NCBI GenBank assembly: GCA_003152255.1
Contig: PLZT01000688.1
Span: 1-13,772 of the forward strand
Origin: Methylocystaceae bacterium
GTDB lineage: Bacteria; Pseudomonadota; Alphaproteobacteria; Rhizobiales; Beijerinckiaceae
Length of the DNA: 13,772 bases
Direction of reading: 5' to 3'
Shown: piece after piece, positions 6,307-13,600 of the stretch
Layout of the letters: the number at the start of each line of letters is the position of its first letter
Position numbering within the stretch: position 1 is the stretch's first letter
The notes under the pieces: generated by a model
Seen by the model: only the letters and a program-made list of their open reading frames with translations
Told to the model about the DNA's origin: nothing
The model's database searches: none
Made by a program: the position numbers and the translations under genes

Positions 6307-7272
6307 ATGACTCACGATCACGACCACCACGGGCATACCCGCGCCCACGATCACAGCGACCATGGACATTCACACGGGGCGGGGCATGTTCACGCGCCTG
6401 CCAGCTTCGGGAAAGCCTTCGCGATTGGCGTCGCCCTCAACGCCGGATTTGTGATGATCGAGGTCGCCTACGGCATCCTCGGCAATTCCGTCGCTCTGCT
6501 TGCGGATGCAGGACATAACCTCGGCGACGTGCTCGGCCTGCTGGTTGCTTGGACAGCCAGCGTGCTGGTCAAGCGCGCACCGTCCGCGCGCTTCACTTAT
6601 GGCCTGCGTGGTTCCTCGATTTTAGCGGCGCTGTTCAATGCGATCTTCCTGCTACTAACCGTGGGGGCGATTTCATGGGAAGCGATTCAGAGATTTAGCG
6701 ATCCTGAGCCTGTGGCGGGCAAGACGGTAATGATCGTCGCGGCGATTGGCATCGCCATCAATGGCATCACGGCATGGCTGTTTGCTTCCGGTCGCCAAGG
6801 CGACCTCAATGTGCGTGGAGCCTTTGCGCATATGGCGGCTGACGCGCTGGTCTCGGTTGGCGTGGTGATCGCCGGTCTCGTGATCCTTCTGACCGGCTGG
6901 TTCTGGCTCGATCCTCTCGTCAGTCTCGCGATCAACGCGGTCATTGTCTGGGGCACATGGGGGCTGCTGCGCGATTCCGTCGGCATGTCGATGGCGGCTA
7001 TTCCCGTTCAAATCGACCCCGCTGAGGTGCGCCAATTTATCGAAGGCCGCGCCGGAGTTGCCAGCTTGCATGATCTGCATGTCTGGCCGATGAGCACCAC
7101 GGAAATAGCGTTGACGTGCCATTTGGTGATGCCGGAAGGACACCCAGGCGACGCTTTCATTCACGGCCTGTCCGAGGAGTTGTCCACTCGCTTCAAGATC
7201 AACCACGCGACGGTTCAAATCGAAGTTGATCAGACTCTTGCGTGCGCGCTTGCACCTGACAATGTAGTCTAG
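6307..7272 (+). CDS. CzcD/ZitB-type cation diffusion facilitator with His-rich N-terminus
   Basis: A 321-residue CDF antiporter. I chose the ATG at 6307 (MTHDHDHHGH) over the upstream in-frame GTG at 6274, because the GTG lies within the promoter/operator region and GAAAGG precedes the ATG at suitable spacing. Residues 3-29 contain about ten His with several Asp, a probable cytosolic metal-gathering tail. Six helices follow. The transport site is the zinc-type pair H70-x3-D74 (LLADAGHNLGDVLG) and H175-x3-D179 (FAHMAADALVS), unlike the D-D/H-D site of the FieF-like neighbour. A short cytosolic domain (about 240-310) includes ASLHDLHVWPMSTTEIALTC, the standard CDF C-terminal signature. It exports Zn(II) and possibly Co(II) or Cd(II) from the cytosol. 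Control was probably by the divergent MerR protein that is now only a 5' remnant. Confidence 0.93.
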   Translation: MTHDHDHHGHTRAHDHSDHGHSHGAGHVHAPASFGKAFAIGVALNAGFVMIEVAYGILGNSVALLADAGHNLGDVLGLLVAWTASVLVKRAPSARFTYGLRGSSILAALFNAIFLLLTVGAISWEAIQRFSDPEPVAGKTVMIVAAIGIAINGITAWLFASGRQGDLNVRGAFAHMAADALVSVGVVIAGLVILLTGWFWLDPLVSLAINAVIVWGTWGLLRDSVGMSMAAIPVQIDPAEVRQFIEGRAGVASLHDLHVWPMSTTEIALTCHLVMPEGHPGDAFIHGLSEELSTRFKINHATVQIEVDQTLACALAPDNVV

Positions 7273-7354
7273 CTTCGGTCAAACATGGAGGGGCGTAAAA
7301 CCGCAAGAAATGCTCATAAAACAGACTTTACATGCTCCGTGTAAGAGTTTGAAG

Positions 7355-7369
7355 GGCTTTGTCACGTTG
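7355..7369 (+). repeat. Solo copy of the GGCTTTGTCACGTTG repeat
   Basis: An exact copy of the 15-base core, preceded by G, so its first 16 bases read GGGCTTTGTCACGTTG. The right end of the IS6-like element at 2438-2453 (read on the minus strand) differs from it at two positions. It has no partner of its own nearby and is probably an orphan IS end. Confidence 0.5.
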
Positions 7370-7425
7370 TTGAAAATTGGACGTGGCTTCGTTGGAATTC
7401 GCAGCTGAAATCAAGCCGCGGCGAC

Positions 7426-7568
7426 GGCTTTGTCACGTTGGCGAGTTTTACTTGTCAATAGAGCAACTCTGCCGTCGACCGCCCTTTGCGAAATCAACGC
7501 CTTACGCCGGCACCAATAAGCTGAAAAGGGCCCAAAGATCGCTTGTGCTCGGTCAACGTGACAATGCC
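7426..7568. mobile_element. 143-bp MITE-like unit bounded by inverted repeats
   Basis: The left end GGCTTTGTCACGTTGGCGAG (7426-7445) and the reverse complement of the right end, GGCATTGTCACGTTGACC followed by GAG, agree at 14 of the first 15 bases and again at GAG. The inside codes for nothing. This looks like a non-autonomous or internally deleted IS copy using IS6-like ends. I see no target-site duplication, so it may instead be two independent remnants. Confidence 0.4.
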
Positions 7569-7644
7569 TTTTCGTGGGCGTTAGCGCCGAGTGCCGGCAC
7601 CGCCTTTGGCGGCGCGCTGATCCTCCAACAGAGCTGCTCGCACA

Positions 7645-8883
7645 ATGACATATCCCTGGTTCGATTTCGCGATTGCGCTCGCCATTGGCCTACTTATCGG
7701 CCTCGAACGAGAACGCAGCAAGGGAGAAGGGCCGGCTCGTCGGTCGGCCGGGCTTCGGACCTTCGCGCTCGTCGCGCTCCTTGGCGCCATTGCTACGCAT
7801 GTTGGAGGCATGACGCTGCTTGGCGTCACCGAGGGCGGAGTCGCGGTGTTGGCCGCGGCGTCATATTTTCGCGATCGTGAGACCGATCCCGGCTTAACCA
7901 CGGAGGTCGGTTTGCTTGCAACGCCGCTGCTTGGCGGCCTTGCGATGTCCGACACCGTCCTGGCTTCCGGCCTTGGCGCCGCAGTTGCGGTCATTTTTGC
8001 CGCGAAGACGATGTTGCATACGTTCGTTAAGGGTGTGCTCACCGAAGCCGAGGTCAATGACGGTCTCGTTTTCGCCGTCGCTACCTTTGTCATCTGGCCA
8101 CAGCTTCCAGATCGTTACCTTGGACCGTATCAAGCGATCAACCCTCACAATATCTGGCTTCTGGTCGTCCTCGTGCTGGCCATCGGCGCTTGCGGACATA
8201 TCGCCACACGCGCGCTCGGTCCACGATTCGGTTTGCCACTGGCGGGGCTTGCCTCGGGCTTTGTCTCCAGCACGGCGACGATAGGTTCGATGGCTGGTCG
8301 CGCCGCAAAGGATCCTACGAGCATGGGGGCTGCGGTTTCTGGCGCGGCTCTCTCGACGGTATCGACTTTTCTGCTGATGGCGCTGCTCTTGTTCGCGGTC
8401 AGTCAGCCAACGTTCGCCGTCATGGCCCCAATGTTAGCTGCTGGAGCCACGGCGGCCGCAATCTATGGACTGGGTTTTGCGCTGCGCCAGCGCGGGTCAG
8501 ACAGTCCACTTGCGCTCGAGCAAGGGCGTGCGTTCAGCGTTGCGACTGCTATTACGCTCGCGGCGTTGATGGCCGTGATGTTGATCATCGCGGCAGCTCT
8601 GAAGGAGAGGCTTGGAGAAGCCGGGATCGTCGTCGGCGCTGCCATCGCCGGGCTTGTCGATACCCATTCCGCCGCAATCTCCGTCGCATCCCTCGTGGTC
8701 TCGGGAAAACTGACCGCGCAGGACGCGCTGTTCCCGATCCTTGCCGCCTTGACCGGCAACGCGTTGGCGAAAATCGCCATGGCTATCGCCGCAGGCTCTG
8801 CCGGGTTTGCGACGCGCGTGACGCCAGGCATTGTCTTGTCGATGTTGGCGGCATGGGCGGTCGCAATAGTGGCGCCGCATTAA
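7645..8883 (+). CDS. MgtC/SapB-DUF4010 family membrane protein
   Basis: A 412-residue, strongly hydrophobic protein with about 11-12 membrane spans. Residues 1-130 carry the MgtC/SapB signature: FAIALAIGLLIGLERERSKG, then SAGLRTFALVALLGAIATHV and a helix ending near RDRETDPGLTTE. The rest, including GLPLAGLASGFVSSTATIGS (about 195-220) and GLVDTHSAAISVASLVVSG (about 335-353), matches the long C-terminal DUF4010 membrane part. The transported substrate is unproven for this architecture; MgtC proteins are linked to Mg stress and to control of the F-type ATPase, which does not define this one. The ATG at 7645 has no strong ribosome site, but it is the natural start because the MgtC motif begins a few residues later. 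It sits beside CDF exporters and between two direct copies of an IS-end-like repeat, which suggests it may have arrived by insertion-sequence action. Confidence 0.85.
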   Translation: MTYPWFDFAIALAIGLLIGLERERSKGEGPARRSAGLRTFALVALLGAIATHVGGMTLLGVTEGGVAVLAAASYFRDRETDPGLTTEVGLLATPLLGGLAMSDTVLASGLGAAVAVIFAAKTMLHTFVKGVLTEAEVNDGLVFAVATFVIWPQLPDRYLGPYQAINPHNIWLLVVLVLAIGACGHIATRALGPRFGLPLAGLASGFVSSTATIGSMAGRAAKDPTSMGAAVSGAALSTVSTFLLMALLLFAVSQPTFAVMAPMLAAGATAAAIYGLGFALRQRGSDSPLALEQGRAFSVATAITLAALMAVMLIIAAALKERLGEAGIVVGAAIAGLVDTHSAAISVASLVVSGKLTAQDALFPILAALTGNALAKIAMAIAAGSAGFATRVTPGIVLSMLAAWAVAIVAPH

Positions 8884-8994
8884 AATATCGAAGCTTTTGC
8901 GCTTCATTAACTCGCGCCGCACCTATCGGATGCAGCGCGGGCCGTTTAAGCCAAGCGCAATGTTTCTGCGCGCGAGCTGAGCAATCGTCGATAA

Positions 8995-9027
8995 GGCTTT
9001 GACACGTTAAGCTGTTTTACTTCTCAA
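8995..9027 (+). repeat. Second long copy of the IS-end-like repeat, downstream of the MgtC-like gene
   Basis: The 33 bases from GGCTTTGACACGTT to TTTTACTTCTCAA match 7426-7458 at 26 of 33 positions, in the same orientation. They share the block GTTTTACTT in addition to the core. The copy ends just before the presumed start of the IS630-like sequence (TTATACGG at about 9030), so it may have been the insertion target. Confidence 0.5.
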
Positions 9028-9128
9028 GCGTCTTATACGGTTTCCGGCTGACTGACTCGCGCGAGGAGATTCCCAACAAGAATCGAAGCAGTTAAGCTTC
9101 ATCGTCATGAATCGCGGAGAGGCGAGCC

Positions 9129-10701
9129 ATGACGACGATAGCTGGGCATTTGAGCGTGGAGGCGTTGCGTGACCGGTATGTTTCGAGCGCCGACGTGATG
9201 GAGGCGCGGCATTTTCAGACGATTTGGCTACTGGCCAAGGGTCACAGCGTCGGCGAAGTGGCCGAACTGACTTCGTTCGGGCGACGATGGATCGAACAAC
9301 TCGTCGTTCGCTACAATACGGAAGGCCCCGATTCTCTGGGCGACATGCGTCGGCGCAACGGTGCCGCGCCGCGCATATTGAAGCCCGAGGTTCTCGACAA
9401 GCTGCGCGTTCGATTAAAGGAGCCGCCAGACGACGGCGGCCTATGGACGAGCGTCAAGTTCGCAGCCTTCCTTGCCCGCTGTGGGCGTCTCCGTGCCATC
9501 AAAGAACATCGGCGACGGCGGATCGACACGGTGTTTGAGCATCTACGCATTCATGCGCCTCGCTTCGAGGCCTGCGTTTGCGGACGTTCCGCCGCCTCGT
9601 CTCCCATGGCCGTACTCTTTCCGCATCGCTCCACGCCGGAACTGAGGTATTTACAGACCAAGCTTGGGTGCAAGTTTCCCTATCAGCAAGCCGCCGACAT
9701 CTTGAACGAATTTCTCCCCGATCTCTCTTGTTTCAATCACGCTACGACACGCAATCGCATCCTGGCCGTGGGAAAGGCGATCGAAGCGGAAACGAAAGCC
9801 GAAATCGCCGAGAAACCGAGCGTCGAGAAGCCCGTCGAACATATGATCGTCGGCATCGATGGGGCGTTTGTCAAAGCCACGCGCTCGAAAAATCAACGCA
9901 AGAATTTCGAGATCGTGCTCGGCCGGATCGAAGCCCGCGGGCACCAAAAGAAAATCTTCGCCGCAGTTCGCGATCTCGATGATCTCGCGCGTGAGCGGGT
10001 TCGTTCCACTCTTAGCAGCGCCGGACGTGGGCCCGCCACTAACGTCACTGTTCTCTCTGACGGAGAGGACGCCATGAGGCTCATGGCCGGTCAATGGCTG
10101 AACGAGCGCGTTGAACATCGGCTTGATTGGTTTCACCTGAGCCGCCGAATTCAATGGCTCGGGCGAAGCATCTATTGGGCGATCGATTTTGACGAGCCTG
10201 CCTATGAGCAAAGGCTCGCCCGTTACCGACGCAATCCCCGCAGCGTGCGATGGAGTGTCTGGTATTATGGCAAATCTATTATGGCAAATCGCGCCATGCG
10301 CGATGGATGATAGCGTTGCCGCGCTTGGGCGCGCAGCTTCTTTCTCATCGCAATGAAATTGACGCGGCTGGTGGCGACCTTACGAAAATTGAAGCCGCTT
10401 GCGGCGCTTCGACGAACTCGAACGCTATCTCTATTCGAATATCGGCTCGCTGACGGACTATGGAAGGGCTAGGCGTGAAGGCGAACGGATCGCAACCGCC
10501 CACATCGAATCCACGGTAAACCAATTGATCAATCAACGCATGTGCAAAAAGGACCAGATGCAATGGTCTCGGCTAGGCGTGCAGTTGATGCTCCATGTCC
10601 AAACTGCTCATCTCGATGGAATTCTCGATCGCTACTGCGGTCTGCCACAGCCAGCTGTTTGCAAATGGCCCAACGATACCGAGTTTCGGCTAGCCGCCTG
10701 A
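9129..10701 (+). pseudogene. Chimeric transposase: IS630-type N-terminus joined to ISKra4-type body, frameshifted
   Basis: The first frame (9129-10310, 393 residues, good GGAGAGG ribosome site) begins with an IS630-style helix-turn-helix: HFQTIWLLAKGHSVGEVAEL, then GPDSLGDMRRRNGAAPRI and PPDDGGLWTSVK, to about residue 110. It then changes within one frame into an ISKra4-family body: FLARCGRLRAIKEHRRRRID, APRFEACVCG, KLGCKFPYQQAADILNEFLP, the catalytic VGID(244)GAFVKA, VTVLSD(311)GEDAM and RLDWFHLSRRIQ. A 14-bp tandem duplication (10263-10290) breaks the frame after YYGKS. The C-terminal part continues in other frames as YYGKSRHARW (to about 10340) and DELERYLYSNIGSLTDYGRA ... VNQLINQRMCKKDQMQWSRL, ending at a TGA at 10699-10701. 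The latter is the normal ISKra4 C-terminus. At least two, probably three, frameshifts are needed. The junction lies at about 9459-9480. The element is dead. Confidence 0.82.
10263..10290 (+). repeat. 14-bp tandem duplication that breaks the transposase frame
   Basis: TATTATGGCAAATC occurs twice in direct succession (10263-10276 and 10277-10290). Removing one copy restores a continuous reading through SVWYYGKSRHARW. The duplication is therefore the inactivating mutation at this point, probably caused by slippage. Confidence 0.85.
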
Positions 10702-10704
10702 CCC

Positions 10705-10719
10705 CCAGCTTTTTGCTGG
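10705..10719. repeat. Short hairpin just past the ISKra4 stop
   Basis: CCAGC-TTTTT-GCTGG begins 3 bases after the transposase stop. It may be the transposase terminator or part of the IS end; there is no T-run beyond the stem. Confidence 0.4.
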
Positions 10720-10785
10720 TCTCCGTTTAACGTCGCGGGCGCGGCTCGAAAACGAGTGGAAACCAAGGAGTCGCAATCACAAAGA

Positions 10786-10799
10786 CGGCGCGGGCGCCG
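10786..10799 (-). terminator. Possible terminator for the scpB transcript
   Basis: Read leftward, the sequence is a CGGCG stem, a CCCG loop and a CGCCG stem, followed at once by TCTTT. It lies about 80 bases past the scpB stop. The stem is short and the T-tract is interrupted, so this is a modest candidate. Confidence 0.35.
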
Positions 10800-10877
10800 C
10801 GAATTTGCATTCATTGTTGGCGGCCTATGCGCCGTCGGCGCCCGGCGAGAGCTTCGGATACGTGGCGACTCGAGTTT

Positions 10878-11606
10878 CTATGCGTCATCCGTCGTGCCTT
10901 CGAGCTCGGCGTCCTCGAACTCCATCTCCCTTTCGAAAACTTTGCCGTCATCTTGGACAAGCCCCAAGGCGCCGTCGAGGTCGTTTTCCAATTGAGGCCG
11001 CCGCAGCAAACCTTCGTCTTCGAGCCGTTCGAGGTCGGGAAGGTCGCGTAGCGTCGCCAGCCCAAAAACCTCCAGGAACTTTTTTGTCGTGACATAGGCG
11101 AATGGCGCGCCGGGTTCGGGCGCGCGCAAGGCCCCATCGATGAGATCGAGACGTTTCAGACCGCCGATGACGTCGCGGCTGATTTCCTTGCCGGCGAGCC
11201 GCGAGATCTCGGCACGGGTGGCGGGTTGCAGATAGGCAATCGCCGTCACCGCCAAAAGTTCGGTCGGCGTCAGTTCGTGAATGCTCGCGTCGCGTAGCTC
11301 GCCAGCATTCGCCGCGCGGATCGCGGCCGAAAAGCGCGGTTTGGTGCGCAGCTGATAGCCGCCGGCGACGAAGACGAGGTCGTAGGGCCGTGCGCGAAGT
11401 TCGTCGACAATGTCGCCGATAAGATCGTCGAGTTCGCAACTCTGTCCGACGAGTTTAGCCATCGCTTCGCGGGGCACGGGATCGCGCGCGGCGAAGATCG
11501 CCGCCTCGACGCGGCCCATCCATTCACGCCAGCGTGCGCCGCCCGGAACATCGGCGAGGTCTCTATCGAACAGCGCGCCCTGTTCGCGCTTCTTGGGACG
11601 GCTCAT
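10878..11606 (-). CDS. scpB: ScpB, kleisin-associated winged-helix subunit of an SMC-type condensin
   Basis: A 242-residue ScpB-family protein, which in the chromosomal system binds the kleisin ScpA and helps the SMC ATPase organise and segregate DNA. Two winged-helix domains are visible. The first is at about 30-95 (GRVEAAIFAARDPVPREAMA, with YDLVFVAGGYQLRTKP). The second is at about 110-190, with the family signature LTPTELLAVTAIAYLQPATR followed by AEISRLAGKEISRDVIGGLK and FAYVTTKKFLEVFGLATLRD. The C-terminal 50 residues are acidic and variable, as usual. No scpA or smc is in the window. Instead it follows a DUF1403 gene on the same strand with a 70-bp gap, a pairing known from rhizobial plasmids, so I expect a role in replicon maintenance. 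The start at 11606 (MSRPKKREQG) agrees with a basic N-terminus. Confidence 0.88.
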   Translation of the reverse strand: MSRPKKREQGALFDRDLADVPGGARWREWMGRVEAAIFAARDPVPREAMAKLVGQSCELDDLIGDIVDELRARPYDLVFVAGGYQLRTKPRFSAAIRAANAGELRDASIHELTPTELLAVTAIAYLQPATRAEISRLAGKEISRDVIGGLKRLDLIDGALRAPEPGAPFAYVTTKKFLEVFGLATLRDLPDLERLEDEGLLRRPQLENDLDGALGLVQDDGKVFEREMEFEDAELEGTTDDA

Positions 11607-11676
11607 CGCTAAGCCTCACATTCCTCTCTCGACGCGTTTTCTTCACGCAAACCGCTATGCACTTCGCTCGAAAACG

Positions 11677-12759
11677 CTACAGCCCATACAGCCGAAAATT
11701 CGGCCGGCCGGAGAGTTCGCGCACGGTGCCGAGCTCGATGAGCCGATCGAACAACCGACGCGCGGCGCGATCGGAAAGACGCGTTGTCTTCGCGGCGCGC
11801 GCCGGCGACACGGCGTCGTCCGAGAGCAACAATTCGATGACCCGCCCGGCGCTCTTGGCCCGCAATTTGGGCTGGGCCGCGAGAAGTTTTTCGCCAGCGC
11901 GCGCCAACTCACCGGCGAGAGCGTAAGCCTCTTGGGCGGCTATCGCGTAAGCGCCGGCCGCGGCGTCGACCCAATCCGGATCGGCCGGACGCGGACGCTT
12001 GCCGCTTGGGCCGCGACGCAAAGACGCATGCGCGATCGCCGTGGCGAGCAGCGGAACCGGTGCGTCCCAGCCGAGTCGTTGCGCCAAGGCGAAGTCCGAC
12101 AGCCAGAGCGCGAAAATCTCGACGTCGACCGGTGGCGCGTCCGAAAGTAGTTTCATCGCCGCGGCGCTCGCGCCCACAGCCGCCGCGAGCGGATGCTCGG
12201 CGCCGGCCACGATGTCCCGCAAGGCGGCGGCGAGGCCGTCGAAACTTGTGGCGTCCGTCAATCCAATAAGATCAGCCGCGATTCGCAGGGTCGAGGCGTC
12301 GAGCCGCACAGGGCGGGACGCGAAGAGGCGCCACAGGCGATGAACGCGCCCGGCGAGGCTGGTGGTCTGCGTCGTCCCGGCGCCCGGAGCCAGATGTTCG
12401 GCGTCGCGCAGGCCGGCGGCGTCTTCTCGCAGCCGCGCCATTTTCACGCAGGCGGCGGCGGCTCGCAGAGCGAGGCGCTGCCGCAGCGCCCCGGCGAAGG
12501 GCGGATTTTCGCGCAAGATCGTGTCGAAGAGCGCGAGGCTGGCGCCGGCGAAAAAAGCCGCGTCGGAGCCAACAGTGGGTGTTGTTGGCAGTCGCGCCCA
12601 TTGCGGAAAAGTTTTTTCCAACAATGGGTTCACCGGCGTGAAACCGGCCTTGGCAAGACCGCGCGGGCGCCGGCGCGGCGAAGCGACGGGCGCCTCGCCG
12701 AGCGGATCGGCGGCGAGAATTTCGTCACCGAAGCAGTCTGCCGAAGCGAATCGAAGCAT
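11677..12759 (-). CDS. DUF1403 family protein, plasmid-associated, function unknown
   Basis: A 360-residue, Ala-rich, mostly helical soluble protein with no signal peptide. It matches my memory of DUF1403: a Pro/Arg-rich lead (about 25-45), then DAAFFAGASLALFDTILREN, RAAAACVKMARLREDAAGLR-DAEHL, a GRVHRLWRLFASRP motif (about 137-150), a long helical middle, and VDVEIFALWLSDFALAQRLG-WDAPVPLLA. The end (about 285-360) holds a winged-helix-like element: LSDDAVSPARAAKTTRLSDR, RRLFDRLIELGTVRELSGRP and NFRLYGL. That suggests DNA binding or interaction with ScpB. No biochemical role is known to me. It lies upstream of scpB on the same strand and probably shares its transcript. Upstream of its start is a perfect inverted repeat (12836-12860) that could be its operator or a recombination site. 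Confidence 0.78.
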   Translation of the reverse strand: MLRFASADCFGDEILAADPLGEAPVASPRRRPRGLAKAGFTPVNPLLEKTFPQWARLPTTPTVGSDAAFFAGASLALFDTILRENPPFAGALRQRLALRAAAACVKMARLREDAAGLRDAEHLAPGAGTTQTTSLAGRVHRLWRLFASRPVRLDASTLRIAADLIGLTDATSFDGLAAALRDIVAGAEHPLAAAVGASAAAMKLLSDAPPVDVEIFALWLSDFALAQRLGWDAPVPLLATAIAHASLRRGPSGKRPRPADPDWVDAAAGAYAIAAQEAYALAGELARAGEKLLAAQPKLRAKSAGRVIELLLSDDAVSPARAAKTTRLSDRAARRLFDRLIELGTVRELSGRPNFRLYGL

Positions 12760-12835
12760 GGTTTAGTCTGACCAGAAGCGGCGCTTCGTCACGTCTTTCA
12801 GCGCCAAACCGCCGCGCTTGTCTTCCTAAATCTAT

Positions 12836-12860
12836 GTCCGATAATGGCATATTATCGGAC
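12836..12860. repeat. Perfect 10-bp inverted repeat, resembling a serine-resolvase (res) subsite
   Basis: The arms GTCCGATAAT (12836-12845) and ATTATCGGAC (12851-12860) are exact inverted copies around GGCAT. With one flanking base each side the unit is 27 bp. Tn3/gamma-delta-type resolvases bind 28-bp subsites made of TGTCCGAnATA-like half-sites facing each other over an AT-rich centre, which this closely imitates. It lies 77 bp upstream of the DUF1403 start. It could also be the operator of that gene. No resolvase gene is in the window. Confidence 0.6.
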
Positions 12861-12918
12861 GTTGTTTTCTCGAGACAGGCGCGGCTGTTTACGGCGCACA
12901 ATGGCTGCTAAAGCGCCG

Positions 12919-13158
12919 TCATGGCGAGGCCGGCGGATCGAGGATAGCGCCGTCCCGTGGCGTCTCGACGGCAATAATGCCCGGCGGCAACGCCCCGTAA
13001 GTCGCGGCGACCCTCAAGGCTTCCGCGGCGAGATCCCCTGCCCGCGCCAGCGGTTCGACTGGCGGCGCGATCAGCTTTTGGCCCCCGCTCGCCAGATCGA
13101 CAATCTCGGTCAGCGCGTCCGCCAAAATGGCGAGTTGCGCGGCGGCGTTTGACGTCAT
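12919..13158 (-). CDS. Small hypothetical protein (79 residues)
   Basis: I place the start at the ATG at 13158 (MTSNAAAQLAILADALTEIV), preceded by AAGAGAG at good spacing, and not at the longer in-frame start at 13239, whose extra residues are Arg-rich and out of character. The protein has an amphipathic helix at 5-22, a DLASGGQKLIAPPVEPLARA linker, another helix (DLAAEALRVAATYGAL) and a Pro/Asp-rich end (ILDPPASP). There is no signal peptide or membrane span. I do not recognise a family. It lies on the same strand as the genes on both sides and has even, GC3-rich codon use, so it is probably real and perhaps part of a replicon-maintenance transcript. No function can be given. Confidence 0.55.
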   Translation of the reverse strand: MTSNAAAQLAILADALTEIVDLASGGQKLIAPPVEPLARAGDLAAEALRVAATYGALPPGIIAVETPRDGAILDPPASP

Positions 13159-13288
13159 GGGCGGCTCTCTTGAACGCGGACGGAAAACGCCAACAATGGC
13201 GCCATCGCGCCCAAACGGCCAGCGCGCCCGCCGCGCCACGCTGATGCGTTTTTGCTTCGCTTAAGAGCCGCCTCGCGCCGGCGTCAAT

Positions 13289-13600
13289 TCAACGCACACC
13301 GTCCTCGATCATGCTGGCGCGCAGCCGCTCGATCTCCGCGTGCGACGCGGGCCGTCCGGTGATGATCTTGTGCATAGCCAGAACGCCCTCGAACGAAGGC
13401 TGAACCAGATAGCGCCGGAGCGACCGCTCGGGCTCGGTCGGGTGCGCCTGCGCGGCCATGGCGCGCGCCTTCGACGATGAGAATGCGAGGCAGCGTGCGA
13501 ACGACCAGCCGTTCGCCTTCATCAAGCGAAACTGCCGGTGCGCGTCGAGCATCACGGCCCGGCGGTCGAAAGAACCGTCAGGACGGATGAAAAGGCGCAT
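13289..13600 (-). CDS. Small plasmid/phage-type hypothetical protein with GWSFxxCL motif
   Basis: A 103-residue protein. Residues 13-42 read RRAVMLDAHRQFRLMKANGW followed by SFARCLAFSS, a pattern (IMxxAHxxFRxxxxxGWSFxxCLxxAW) that I know from many small uncharacterised proteins on alphaproteobacterial plasmids and prophages. The second half (FEGVLAMHKIITGRPASHAE and onward) is helical and charged. There is no membrane or signal segment. Its ATG (13600) overlaps the end of the 55-residue gene upstream by 23 bases in another frame, which suggests translational coupling. Function unknown. Confidence 0.65.
   Translation of the reverse strand: MRLFIRPDGSFDRRAVMLDAHRQFRLMKANGWSFARCLAFSSSKARAMAAQAHPTEPERSLRRYLVQPSFEGVLAMHKIITGRPASHAEIERLRASMIEDGVR

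Larger units (their letters stand above)
7273..7644. other. 372-bp gap holding several terminal-repeat-like sequences
   Basis: No gene is visible. The gap holds two direct copies (7355-7369, 7426-7440) and one inverted copy (7553-7568) of a GGCTTTGTCACGTTG-like sequence. The last two pair as ends of a 143-bp unit. A short GC hairpin (CCGCC-TTT-GGCGG, 7600-7612) precedes the MgtC-like gene. The region reads as mobile-element scar tissue that should also carry the promoter of the gene at 7645; I see no clear -35/-10. Confidence 0.5.

Noticed and set aside
8190..9002. 270-codon frame across the MgtC-like gene
   Set aside because: It is a frame shadow; the MgtC/DUF4010 frame shows family motifs along its whole length.
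11410..12771. Long rightward open frames (246 and 192 codons) opposite scpB/DUF1403
   Set aside because: They are high-GC antisense shadows with Arg/Ser/Gly-rich translations and no family pattern; the leftward frames match known families.
13159..13239. N-terminal extension of the 79-residue protein to 13239
   Set aside because: The extension is Arg-rich (MARRARWPFG), while the ATG at 13158 has a ribosome site.
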